A DNA stretch of 64,000 bases. It comes from Capsicum annuum. Its lineage: Eukaryota > Streptophyta > Magnoliopsida > Solanales > Solanaceae. The stretch covers positions 44,598,103-44,662,102 of the forward strand of contig NC_061121.1 in NCBI RefSeq assembly GCF_002878395.1, in the 5' to 3' direction. The position numbers were made by a program, and so were the translations under genes. This document shows positions 46,511 through 58,500 of this stretch, in pieces. The notes below the pieces were generated by a model, which was given only the letters and a program-made list of their open reading frames with translations, did not search any database and was not told where the DNA came from. The number at the start of each line of letters is the position of its first letter. Positions within the stretch are counted from its first letter, which is position 1.

Positions 46511-49500
46511 ATCCCCTCACCATCTTCAAGCCTAACTCAAAATCATAAGATGCACCACATAATACAGTAGTACTAGTCTGAATCATGAATTCAATACACC
46601 CTGCCTTTCATAATTCCTTATCTCATGCATAATTCTTATTGCCACTCCAGCAACCATCTTCAACTTCGTATTAGACATTTACAAACACTCAAGGCATCCA
46701 TCTATATGCACACAAACATGACATTCAACGCTACCTTCATACCGACATATGCACTTCTAAACAACCAATAAAGCATATTTCTCATATTCTCTAATACTTC
46801 TATCCATAACAACTTCCCTGCACTATTCAGATAATACACATAAAATATTCTCAATTAACTAGGCCATACAAGAAACATCACCTCAAAATTCTTTTAACTT
46901 AAGGACTTACATAAAACAAGCACACAACAATTTTTCCAAAATATAACACATAAAACTTCAACTAAATTTGACACGTATCAAAGACTCGGCCTCAAACTTA
47001 CTCCACAATTACCGTCTTAACTCAAATAAGCATATTACCATGTTTTATCAAAAATAAATGTTTACTCTTTCCCATCTAAACAACTATTCATCATCACTAT
47101 CTCGACCTAAGGGGAAAAGGTCACTGAAAAATTGGAATACCAGAATCCGGAACATGAGGAGAGTACTAAGCATAACTTGATACCCTATCGAGGCATGAGG
47201 AATAGAGCACTCATGGCATGGACTCATTAAAGAGATCTAATCTGAGGACGTACCTGATAAAAATCTAAATTTTCACTAATCGTTAAAAGTATCACATGTG
47301 CACAAGAGTCATGAACTGCTTTTGGAATTCATAACTTATGGAAAGTGATTCTGACTGCTGAACAAACTAGGAACTCATCATACTAGGAACTAGGAGAGGA
47401 CATGATTCCTTATCATATGCGTGAACACTAGCTATGATCATGAAGCTGAAACATAAAGTATGAGTATGTATCGGAATAACTGAAGTAAACTGCTCAAATA
47501 AGAATGGATTGAGCATTATTATTTCTCACAGCCAATTTTACAACTTACCAGCACATCTATTATCATCTGAAAACTTGACTTGGTTACTCGTTCTATTATC
47601 TCCCCCTTAGATTTAAGCCCCTACTCTAAGTCTGTGAACCACTATATACACTCTGGTATAAACTGAAATAACTTCACTCTAGAGTCAGGGATATAACAAT
47701 ACAAATAAAACTAAACTTACCCTATAAGATGATATCTTTATGTATAGCAACCAATGCTAATACCTCCTTCTAAGATTTAACCCTTAGGTTTCTATAGACC
47801 TAAAAGTCATCATATAACAGCTTAAACATTCACCAACTTAGGTTCTCCTAACACTAAACATAGATATCTATAAACCTTTAACGGACCATACCACTTCTAT
47901 CATAGTCTACCAGCATCATGCCTGCAAACTTATATTTCTAAACAATGAGAGTCAAGATTATATCAAAACGCTCAACATCATCAATCAAAACTCCTTAACA
48001 GGGCTATTTAGAACACCATATACCATCTAACTGGTCTTTCTCTACCTAGAAACTTAACGGCACCACTAGCCCCACACAACATGTAATAGCCTTATAAAAA
48101 TACCACAATCTCATATCACCTTGGCATACTTCTACTTCATAAATACAACATCATACTTCATTACAAATCAAATAAACTTAAGCTCTTGCATGCACTATTC
48201 AAGCCTATTAGATCTCTTTCATAAAACTAGCATCATTAACCAAGAAATAACTACATCCACCTTCATGACATCACTGCTATGCCGCAAAATATACTACATA
48301 CCTTTTCACAAGTAGTACTAGTTTACAACTACCAAAGAAAAGAAGGTCAAGGGGGTAGAGTCACATAATAGACATGGTCAAACTTAATCTTATATTATAA
48401 CCCCATACAATCTTATCTACTTATACGGCTTTCTCACATCACACTTACTTACCCAAGCGTACATTTAGACTACCTGTAAATTCTACAAATAGCCTTGTGT
48501 CTATAATTATAACTTACTGGCTAATCTAGCCATTTTCATACTTCGAGCAAACAACAACTCACCTTAGCTAATAACTCCTTCTCTACATTCTACTAAACTA
48601 ACACACAAGGATGTATCACTTTAATACCAACTCAATCTCATGCCAAAAGATTCGGCTATACATACATTCAATAAATCGCCCTTACCACTTTTCCTGCCAT
48701 TACATCTCTAAACTCCCAGTTCCAACCAACATAAGAAAAACAAGATGAACAACAAGTTGCTAGTGAATCAAAATAAGCCTCACATGACTTCACTAGACTT
48801 TGAGTTTCAACAACACAATGATAACAAGATTACAAGAGATAAAAACTTGATACACAATAATCAATGAAATAAGAATACGTATCTTACTTTGTATGAATAA
48901 AAATCTGACTCAAACACTTCCCCCACAGACTACCATACAATCCACATATGCTACTAGCTACCATATTAGTCTATCACTATAAAGGGGTAAATCATCCTCA
49001 AACATCGATTATTCAATTAAAATATTTATTTACATAAAAGTCACCCTTACTCTGACTTCTAACCTTGTGACTTCATATCACCAGCTTCTTGGTCTAATCT
49101 CACTACCAATAGGTTGTGACAACAATACATTAACTTATACTACTATCAGGTGGAAATACAGTTCCAAAATTTTGCTACACATCATTCCCCTTTTTAGGCA
49201 TGACATCTGCAACATAAATTTTGAAAAGAACTGAATACACTTAATACTGCAGGCTGAAAAGTACGATTTCATCAAGATCATGGTTCACACTAGAGTCAAT
49301 ACACTCTGAAGCACTAACAGACTCTTCTCAAGCCCTTGCACAATTTTAAAATCTTATTTGGCTCAATTAGAAAGGACCATACCAATTAAATTCTAAACTT
49401 CTGGACTTGACTTACCTCAATAATGAGACATATCTGAGCACATCAAAGTAAAGAAAGAATTGGGATAGCTTCACTTTCGTATGGGCAACACCATAGCATG

Positions 49501-49690
49501 AGTTCAAGTATGAAACAGGAACATTTTGACTCCATAGCACAAACTAGAACATGAAGAAATGGAAATATTCCTAAATGCCTAGTAGCCTCCTGCCTATAAG
49601 TGTGGCGCGCTACACACCCATAAACAAAACTCGACCCAATGAGATTTTATAGATACCCTAGGACCATGAACTGTGCTTTGATACAAAGTT
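46511..49690 (-). pseudogene. G3 interior, main part, decayed
   Basis: About 3.2 kb, AT-rich, no open frame above about 64 codons. At its right end (minus-strand 5' side) lie a primer-site-like TTTGTATCAAAGC (49675-49687, against TTGGTATCAGAGC) and leader text ('gtgtgtagcgcgccacactt' on the minus strand near 49600) shared with other gypsy elements. gag and pol cannot be recognised. Confidence 0.5.
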
Positions 49691-51733
49691 TGTCATGACC
49701 CGAACTAGGGCCTGGCCATGATGGACATCCTAAATCATGAAGTTTCGGGTGTTCGACTCTATTTGGTAATCATACACAATATTCATATGATAAAAGAAGA
49801 TGCAAAAATATAATCTGATACGGAAACATGGTCATACTTTTGATTTAGTTTAACAATAAGGAATGAAATCCAAAATCAACTAAACAATATTTAGAATAGT
49901 CTGTGAAATCTCTACTACATCTCAAAACTATTTTGAAAATTGGGACAAGTCCCTCAGCGGACCTAAACCAAAATAAAAAATATAATCTGAAAGACACAGG
50001 AATTCTAGAATTAAGAAGGCTCACTAACTTCACACTTCATTGATGTTTGAAAACTCTACTATTTAGCAGGACCTCTAAACTGATCTTTACACACTGAGAG
50101 GTAGGGGGTCAATACAAATGTACTGGTACACAGAGCAAATTCAAAATAATAATTTATATTCAACATATATGAGAGCAATTTAAAATAGTTCATAAACATA
50201 TCATATGATAAGAAATCATAAAGGAATTTTCAAAAGACTCTGTAAAACCATCTGAACTCTGAGACATTCTTTGTTTTACTTCTGCGCTAGGTGGTATACC
50301 CTATAACTCTGAAATTCTATAGGCTATATGGAAGCTGTCATTAACTTAGCATCCAAGGCCCCAACCTAAGTGTGCCACAAAGGTCAGAGTCTATGAATCT
50401 ACTATGCCACCCGATCGTCGCCAGCATACAATAATAATCTACCCTATCGGCAAATACGGTTTTAGGCTAAGAGTTACTTGAACTCAAGCCCTCTTTGAGT
50501 AACCACCTAACCCTCTTTAAGCCCATTTTTAACTCTTTTAAATTCATGCATCTTCTGAAAAAATACTCTAAAATATCTTATTTGTTATGGCATACATACT
50601 TATGGTATCGTCATACCATTGAGTCACATCTTTAAGCCATTATTATCATATTAAAATCTTTATTTTCAAAATATAAATTCGTAACCACCATATCAATAAA
50701 TCATTTCAAAGAACTCTTTCTCTAAAACTCATCTAAACACATATATGCAACTCTCTTTGTCAAACTTTCAATGATGCAAGGTGGCCATGTCAAAACTCTT
50801 AATCTCATACAAATCTTTCTCTTTTAACAAAATATATTTACATCAAGAAACTCCCTCTCTTAAATCTCTAAATCATGCTCAAAATACTATGATATTTGAG
50901 TAAACTATTTTCAAGCCATAAATTATGCATTTCAAGATCATAAATATAAGGTTATCACAAGAGAGAGATTTTCATTATTTGTGCTCTCAAACAAATCTTC
51001 AATTTCAAGTTTCATACATATACTTATATGTGTAAATCAATTTAAGAGGATAAGGCCTAAAGGCCAAAACAACAATATCATTAACATGCATAAAGCATAA
51101 TAAAATCATGGATTTCAAACCCCTTTACAAAATTGATGCTTGATATTTTAAAATCATATTTTAGTATTTTCAACAAGCTCATGTATTTTTAGGATAAACC
51201 CCATGTACCTCAAATAAGAAATCAGAGACTGATTCTTGAAGTCTACGGTTTAGGGATTCTAAATCTTCAATCAATTTTGAAAACCCACAGTTGAATCTTG
51301 AGATTCCTGGAAGAGGTTTTTGGATGCTTAGGGTTTTTGGTTTGTAGAGAATGAAGATTTGGGCATAAAGTGCTTTTATTATAGCATTGATTGAATATTT
51401 ATAGACGGATTGGGGATAGGGTAATTTTCCAAAATACTCTCTTTTTAACCCTTAACGTAACTGGAAAAATATAACTGGGAGCTCAATTGTATGAGCCACC
51501 GTGATGCGACACTATCGCGGTGGCTCACTGGAAATTGACGAATAGGATTCTTGGAGTCACCGCGACGTGGAGCAATCGCGTTGTCCCACTGGTTGGGACT
51601 TGGAACTTCAGTGCGATGCGCCACAATCATGATAGGCTACTATAATTTGACAATTGCTAAATAGACCCCCTCCACAACGCGCCAAGCACTAAACTGACGA
51701 TTTTCATTCTAGCCCAAAATGTGAGGTGTTACA
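49691..51733 (-). repeat. G3 5' LTR (2043 bp)
   Basis: Minus-strand start TGTAACACCTCAC at 51733, end GGGTCATGACA at 49691. The U3-side part contains GC-rich pieces such as 'cactatcgcggtggctcact' (about 51510). It matches the truncated LTR at 42191-43569. Confidence 0.8.
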
Positions 51734-53640
51734 TCTGAGTTGGAGAGTCCAACTGGAGATAGAAGATTAATGAAACAAAGGACTCTTTGAAGAGTGGTTG
51801 TTAAATAAAGAAGGTGACACTGACTTTTACGCACATACTTACAAAGATAAAATCCATCGACAAATTATCTCAGCAGTCCCAAAGCTTGAAGGAGTCATAG
51901 TTGGATTTGTTCCTATTACTAAAAGATAAGGAGTTCTGGATTTTATGTATTTGGTTGGTTCTTGAGTTGTACTTTTTATCTATTTCTAGCCTCAGTGAAG
52001 TATAAAATAATTGAGGAGTATTGTCTTCAAGTCAAATGGGCGTCAACGCTTTTGATCACACAACTTGAGGCAAACATAAGGAGGTCCAAGCCTTGATCTC
52101 CCTAAGGATCCAAGAATTTTCTTGAAGGCCCTTCTTCAAGCACCTAATAAAGCAATGTCATGTTTGGATGATATCTTGCAGCCGAGGAAAGCCAAGGTCC
52201 AGGAATAAAGAGAGCCCTTGTGGGTTATTTTCGAAATAGACACTTTTGGGCTATTTTTGTAATAGGCTAGTTGTGCAAAGGCAAGTACTATAAATACTTG
52301 TCTTAGTCATTTCATTAGTAAGTTTTTCTTGATTAAATTACATAATGTATTCATGAGAACTCCATGGGAGTGATGAGGGCTTCGAAAAGACGATGTTGAA
52401 CCTTTCTTAGAAACGTTGGTTGTAAGGGCGATCTAATCCCCATTGCAGTCACGTAAGAGTTAGGTGCTTATTGATTGTTATTAACGGAGGTTTTAGGGTT
52501 TGAAACACCCTTTGATCTCCCTTTCATTATCAATTTTGTATCTATGTTTCTATCATCGTTATCTTATCCTTCTATCTTTACTTTTCCGCATCTAGATTCG
52601 AGTCCTCGTGAGTCGATTCGTATCAGTTTTCCACATGAAAATTCACTATGTTATTTACTTACTGTTTTAGTTAGTTTGAAACATGTCAGTCAATCTATTT
52701 CATTGTTAGCCAACAGCTAGGCTAAAATAAAGTAATCTAACAACTAAAAACTCCATTCTTTGAAAATGATAAATCTGAAGGGCATGCTTCTATGCAGGTG
52801 AACTTCATACCGTGTCTTGTAGAATTGGAAAAGAGATGTGAAATTACATGATTGTGAGTTCAATTTGAGAAAATGGCATGTTCAGCTTAGTTTCTTTTGC
52901 TACATTTTCTGTCTGAATTTTTGAATTTAAGCATCCAATATCTCCTATCATAGAAGCAACCGAAATGTTTGTTGTTCTACAAAGATATCAAGTTCTCTTT
53001 CATTGGCAAGATAAGCTATTGTAAAGGCGCTCCACCATTCATTTAAACTTGAGGCTGCTTTGCTCCAGTTCCATCTAAGCATATTGTAGACCGTGGTTTT
53101 ATAAGTCTACAGATATGTGAAATATAAAGTTTTCCTAATTCATTAAAACTTGCTAAACCACTTGTTCTCTATAGGTAGTTTGTCTTGCAACATATCCTGA
53201 TATTATGACTTGTTTATATCTGAGTTATAAGCTAGTTGAAACTACAAATATAAATATCTTGACATATCTGTGATGGTGTCTCCATCTCTCAAGGCGAGCT
53301 CTGGTATTGTGGCCTGAGATAAACTTGTGGGATCCATTTGTACATTTGGACATGAATGACCTTTACCAGAAATATGAATCAAAGTGGAAGCCCGATTCGT
53401 GTGCCATAGGACTAACCACTGAGCTTTGTTACTACACTCTATATGGTTCTGTAATTTGAACATTTAGATATGAATAGCCTTTACCAGAAACTATATCATA
53501 TTTTCCTAAATTATTAAAGTATAGAACAATTTCGAGGTTCAACTATGGACTTCTGATTAATTAGTAGATAACAATATGTTGTACACGTTGAGTATCAAAT
53601 ATCTGTTGCAGAACTTATGACAGTTGATTCAACAAACTAG
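51734..53640. other. Intergenic; duplicated scrap, no clear gene
   Basis: 51783-51929 is a short open piece (EEWLLNKEGDTDFYAHTYKD, then KIHRQIISAVPKLEG, ends VPITKR at TAA) that I do not recognise. 52200-52480 has LTR-like text ('actataaatacttgtctt'). 52780-53250 is homologous to 2790-3100 plus 8968-9220, i.e. it is the version without copia A. Frames at 52475-52720 and 53242-53463 show no known motif. Confidence 0.4.
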
Positions 53641-53887
53641 TAGTGGCTCGTTTCAAAAAAGGACACTAAGTTAAAGTGATACCAAAATAGGCTATATTTT
53701 AAGCATCCCACAAGTTAACGGGTTAACTTTTAAAAAGGCAGCATAGCGCTTTATAAAATAGTGCGCTAAGCCCTTTTGGTATCACTTTAATTTAATGTCC
53801 TATTTCAGTCACTTTTAACTATTTGGGGTTCATTTAGGTTCCGGATCTAACTTTCATGGGGTCAAAAAATACAAAATGGAGGGAGTA
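53641..53887. mobile_element. Stowaway-like MITE with internal hairpin
   Basis: The right end TGGAGGGAGTA matches the Stowaway terminus (CTCCCTCCGT reversed) with TA at the outside. The left end (TAGTGGCTCGTTTCAAA) is a decayed partner. Inside, 53660-53690 (aggacactaagttaaagtga...) is an inverted repeat of 53771-53801 (...tcactttaatttaatgtcct). About 247 bp, non-coding, some 200 bp upstream of the F-box gene. Confidence 0.65.
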
Positions 53888-54087
53888 TATATTTTGTGTA
53901 TAAAGTTAAAGTACTTTGACTAAGAAGCTTATTTTCTTGCTTCTGTCGAACATATATCTTAGGAAAAAACGCTTGCTTGTACACAGAGAGAAATGAAGGC
54001 CAAGAACCCTAGACCTAGAAGCTCTAAGTTTTTAATTTTCTTTGATCCAATACTAAACTTCTTCAAGCCTAATCATAGAAAACCAGA

Positions 54088-55285
54088 TTTATAGATTTTC
54101 CAAGGGAGATTATGGTGCAAATACTCTCAAAATTGCCAATCGCGTCCATTTTAAGCTCTAGGCATGTTTGCAAACTCTGGTATAATCTTTTTTCTAATCT
54201 TTTATTTCTTACCATGTATAGATCAAGATCACCTCCTCCCTGCATTTTGTTTTCACGTGATCACGGTATAAGTCGGCTTCTTGAACTTGATCCGTGTTGC
54301 GATGATGATTCTTCTAAACTCCGTAACAGACCTATTTTATTGAGCTGCCCCGAGCTTAACACTCCAGTGAAACGGGGAATGGACATTCCAGTTGAGGATT
54401 ACCCAATGTCGAGATTAATTGGTTCACGTAATGGATTTATTGGTTTGATGACTAATATATATGATATAAATACTTCAGTTTACATTAGTAATGCTCTTTT
54501 GGGTGAGTATTTCAAACTTAAGTTGCCCCAATTAGAGAAAAGTGATTGCAGTGTTACTTACAGATTTTACTTTAGTGAAGTCTCTGGAAAGCATAAGCTA
54601 GTGAGATCAATGACTAGAAGGTTTAGGGATAATCATGAAGTATCAGAATTGGATATTTATACTCTTGGGTTTGATGAGAAATGGATAAATTTGGGTCAAG
54701 TTCCATATCCTGTATGGTATGATTTTTGCCAGGTTTCTGTGAATGGGGCTCTTCATTGGATGGATCCCGTCAATAAGGACAGCATTTACTCCTCGATATT
54801 GAGACTGAAAAGCTCAAGTTTCTGCCAGGTCCACCTGGTCTAGTATCTCCATTCAAGTATTTAACCCAAGCAAAGTTGCAGAGATCTACATGTCCACCCT
54901 TGTGTTTGACGCTAGTAGAGTTGGGGAATTGTCCATGTTTAACTGATGATAGTGGTAGCATTTTTGGGTATATTGATATATGGTGGATGAAAGAGTATGG
55001 AATAGCCAAAATTTGGACTAGAGAACACATTTTGACTTGCTTGGGGCCGGCTGGTCTTGGGCTTGATATTTGTTATCATAAATATTTACCAATCCTAATC
55101 TGGAAAGATGGAGAAATCTCGATGCAAGGAAAAAAAGGCTCACAGCTATTTTCTTACAACCCAAAAGACGAGATTTTTAAGATATCGCAACTGTAGCGAC
55201 TAGATATCTTCCAAGTTTTTACTCACTCAAAACTGTTGTGGGGGGCAACTTTCAAGTCTCAAATGTCTATCCGAATAAAAGCTGA
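54088..55285 (+). pseudogene. F-box protein gene (block C), frameshifted
   Basis: The F-box starts just before the first ATG: FPREI precedes MVQILSKLPIASIL (ATG at 54112), then SRHVCKLWYNLFSN. It continues as an F-box-associated domain (RLIGSRNGFIGLM, YTLGFDEKWINLGQVPYPVW, VNGALHWMDPVNKDSI). The frame breaks near 54785; the next frame gives LDIETEKLKFLPGPPGL, then GSIFGYIDIWWMKEYGIAKI, WTREHIL and NPKDEIFK. A second shift near 55180 leads to the tail TVATRYLPSFYSLKTVVGG and stop at 55283-55285. The native start codon is absent. Such proteins recruit substrates to SCF ubiquitin ligases. The second copy (14304-14489) keeps only the tail. Probably a young pseudogene. Confidence 0.75.
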
Positions 55286-55490
55286 GATAGTTTAGATATT
55301 TAGTTTGTCTTACTTCCTCGAGGTATTATGCTTTCCTCATATGTCTCTGCGATAATTTGGTTTAGAACAACTTTTACTGTTGTGGATGCTTTTGAATTGT
55401 AGTGGAACAACTGTCTATATGTATATGTGGTCCATTTCAATATTCCAAGTTATTTGCATTGCAAACGTCTCCAAAACTGATTTTCTTTAT
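55286..55490. other. 3' flank between F-box and SAUR (block C)
   Basis: Non-coding, matching 14490-14695. It shows that the F-box tail and the SAUR end were neighbours before the copia element arrived. Confidence 0.65.
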
Positions 55491-55564
55491 TTATTTCATT
55501 TGGCACTTCTCTGAAGAACAGTAACACGAAGGAATTGAGAGGAGCAACACCTTTTGAAGATCTC
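55491..55564 (-). pseudogene. SAUR (block C), separated 3' end
   Basis: On the minus strand: GDLQKVLLLSIPSCYCSS, then EKCQMK and TAA (55491-55493). It matches the end of the SAUR at 14696 and would join directly to AAGD at 58871 if the copia element were absent. The target duplication atctc is 55560-55564. Confidence 0.8.
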
Positions 55565-55889
55565 TGTTGAAAGTTGCTTTAAGAATGCAGCTATTTTTTT
55601 TCTTTTTTCTCCAGTTTTTTTACGTACAATCCTAGTTAAATTTGGAGTTCTATCTTTGGTAGGAAACTAATTAGTTATTTTAATTTTGGTAGAAATAGGT
55701 TGTTTCTTTTTCCTATGTTTAGTTGTAATAGCAACTATTTAAGTTGCTAAGTTGATAATCAATAATAGACGTTCAAAAACTAATATGTCTCTCTGCATAT
55801 TCTCTTCAAACTCCATCTCTGTTTCAGTGGCCAACTTTTGACTAAGTAAATTCCCGTTATTTCCCTTTAACAGTTTTAAACCAATAATT

Positions 55890-55901
55890 GGTATCAGAGC
55901 T
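55890..55901 (+). other. Primer-binding site of composite copia
   Basis: TGGTATCAGAGC, complementary to the initiator tRNA-Met 3' region, three bases after the 5' LTR. Confidence 0.85.
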
Positions 55902-55953
55902 TTAATCTTAAAAGACCTGTGAGTGTTTGCATCAACCTGATCCAGTGGATATC

Positions 55954-57903
55954 ATGAATGGAGAAACAAATTTTTCTTCAATGGCACCACCAACTTTCGA
56001 TGGAGAAATTTATCAATCTAGGCAATTAGAATGCGGATATATCTGCAAGCTTTGGATCTCTGGGAAGCTATTGAAGAAGAATATGAGATAGCTCCCTTTC
56101 CGACAATCCCGTGGTGTCACAAATTAAGACTCACAAGGAGAGGAAAACTAGGAAATAAAAGGAAATGGCATGCTTATTTACTACAATTTCATCTAATATC
56201 TTGACTCGTATCATGTCTCTACAATAAGAGAAAGAGGTATGGGATTATCTCAAGACTGAGTATGAAGGAGATGAAAGGATTTAAGGGATGCAAGTGATGA
56301 ATCTGGTACGTGATTTTGAGATGCAAAGAATGAAAGAAAGTGAAACCATAAAGGAGAACTTTGACAGACTTCTTAATTTAGCAAATCGTATCAGATTGTT
56401 GGGTTTCACTTTCATTATTCAAGGATCATTCAAAAAATCCTAGTAACGGTACCTGAAAGATTTGAGTCTACCATAACAACTTTAGAAAATACTAAGGACT
56501 TGTCTAAGATCACACTTGCAGAGCTCTTAAGTGCTTTTCAAGCGCAAGAGCAACGGCGTGTTATGAGACAAGAAGGAGCTGTCGAAGGTGCCTTACCAGC
56601 CAAGCATCACGATGATGGACATTCTATGAAGAAGAAGAAGAATAAGTACCAAACAACTGATAAAGAAGGTGCAGTGCACAACAACAAAAACAAAATAGGT
56701 GGTTTTAAAGGAAACTACCCTCCTTGTAAGCATTGCGGCAAGCTCGGACATACACCTTTCAAGTGTTGGAAGAGGTCTGATGCTAAGTGCACTAAGTGCA
56801 ATCAGCTTGGGCATGAAGCAATCATCTACAAGAAAAAAAATCAACAGCAAGATGCAGAGGATCGGGTTATTGATGAACAGGAAGAAGATCAACTCTTTGT
56901 CGCATCATATTTTACAAGCAGTGTCTCAAGCGAGTTGTGGCTGATCGATAGCGGATGCACATATTATATGACTTGTGATAAAGATAATTTTAAAGATTTG
57001 AGGCCTACTAAAGTTACAAAATTTATAATTGTCCATGGTGGTTATATTCCAGCAAAAGGAATGGGAACCATTACAATTGAAACACAATCAGGCACTAAAA
57101 CAATTTCTGATGTTCTTTATGTACCCGATTTTGACCAGAACTTATTGACTGGTGGTCAGTTATTAGAAAAAGGTTTCAAATTGTATTTCAAAGATAATCA
57201 CTGCTTGATCAAGGAAGCATCTGGACAAGACCCATTTAAAATCAAAATGAGAGGCAGAAGTTTCTCAGTAAATCCATTGGAAGAAGAGCGTAGATTTCAC
57301 CAGTTGTGTGTGGATTCACCTCTGCTAAAAAAAGACATTCGACCTGAAGATGAAGGATGGCTTTGTCTTGGTTACGATTGTAAATTTGACTGCATTGACT
57401 TGCTTAATAATCTTCAAGGAATAGACTTTTCTGCCACTGACAGCTGGGAGAAAGTATACTCCAAGGAAACTATTGTTGCGTCTGAGGAGAAGCTACATGA
57501 TATTTCTGGACTTCCATCGGATGGCTCAGAGGATGATGACTACAACACTGAAAATCCAGATGTAGAAAAAAATAATTTTGAAGCTGAGGCCAGTTATGAT
57601 GAATCTAATTTTTTCTCAATATCTGAAGACTTGGCAGAAGCCCCTCCTAAAGATGATGGGATCTTGGGGCTTTCTTCTGAAGACTCGGAAGATGATGACT
57701 TTAATCTTGATGATCTAGATAAGGATGAGTTGGTTAAAACAAAATGTTTAAGCTATAATTTTATATCCGACTCTGAGGATTTTAGTTTGATAGTTGATAC
57801 TAACAGGTTACGAGGTGATGAGCAAGGAGTTTTTAGTTCAGTAGATAAAATTATGCCTAATTCGGCTTCCCAAGAGGAAAAAGCTAAAGTTGGCAAAGGT
57901 TAA
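55954..57903 (+). pseudogene. Composite copia gag-protease fused to HAT3.1-like PHD fragment
   Basis: The gag start (MNGETNFSSMAPPTFDGE) and UBN2 region (55954-56490) have frameshifts and stops. From 56500 a 467-codon frame is fully open: gag C-terminus (ITLAELLSAFQAQEQRR), zinc knuckle CKHCGKLGHTPFKC, a second knuckle lacking its last Cys, and protease (LWLIDSGCTYYMT; VLYVPDFDQNLLTGGQLLEK) to NPLEEE at about 57290. Without a break it then reads RFHQLCVDSPLLKKDIRPED, EGWLCLGYDCKFDCIDLLNN, DSWEKVY and twice an acidic motif (GLPSDGSEDDDY; GLSSEDSEDDDF). These are the PHD-finger end and acidic region of HAT3.1/PRHA-type PHD-homeodomain proteins; one PHD zinc ligand is Tyr (WLCLGY). The homeodomain itself is not included. 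It ends at TAA 57901-57903. Confidence 0.85.
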
Positions 57904-57915
57904 AGGAATTTACTA

Positions 57916-58500
57916 AAGAATGAGTTGTCATATCTTATGCAGTATGTGAGCCCTCTTGTCTCTTCCAAAAGGCAATTTGAGAAGTTGTTAGTTATTGCCA
58001 TGCAGGGAGCGTTTTTCAATTTTTACTTTGTGCTTTACTTGTTGTCCCACAAGTTTGCACACAGAGTTGTTTGTTATCTGGAAGAGGAGGCTATACACTT
58101 ATATACTTTGTATCTTAATGATATTGATCTTAGTAAAATTGAAAATGTCCCTGCTCCTGCGATAGCAATTGACCACTGAAGACTGCCTAAGGATGTGATT
58201 CTAAAAGATGTTGTTACTGTCATCCGTACTGATGAAGCTCATCATAGAGACGTTAACCATTTCGCATCTCCATGTGAGACATATTAGGCTGACTTGTCGA
58301 TTGATCTAAGAAAGCACCATTTGCCGAAGACATTCCTTGATAAGGTTTCTTATTGAACAGTGAAACTTCTCAAGATTTTAACTGATTTATTTTTTAAGAA
58401 AAGATACGGTTATCGTGCAATGATGTTGGAAACACTGGCAAGTGTACCAGGAATGGTGGGAGCTATGCTGTTACATCTAAGGTCGTTATGCATGTTCGAG
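57916..58500 (+). pseudogene. Captured alternative oxidase fragment, circularly permuted exons
   Basis: A fragment of mitochondrial ubiquinol alternative oxidase (AOX1 type). 57916-58269 corresponds to the 3' part of exon 3: [33 protein letters not shown] (58078-58098 LEEEAIH), [10 protein letters not shown] and [13 protein letters not shown]. 58270-58398 is exon 2, exactly 129 bp: PCETY, stop, ADLSIDLRKHHLPKTFLDKV to TDLFFK. 58399-58500 is the start of exon 3: [30 protein letters not shown] to FE. No intron lies between exon 2 and 3. The iron-ligand motifs LET, EEEAIH and DEAHH are kept. Three codons became stops (the Trp after AID, the Lys after ETY, and one after VSY). About 13 codons around SGGWIKALLEEAE are absent. 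The junction HFAS/PCETY keeps the reading frame. Confidence 0.9.

Noticed and set aside
51734..52480. Integrated pararetrovirus segment
   Set aside because: The LTR-like text and short coding piece made me consider it, but no movement, coat or polymerase motif can be seen.
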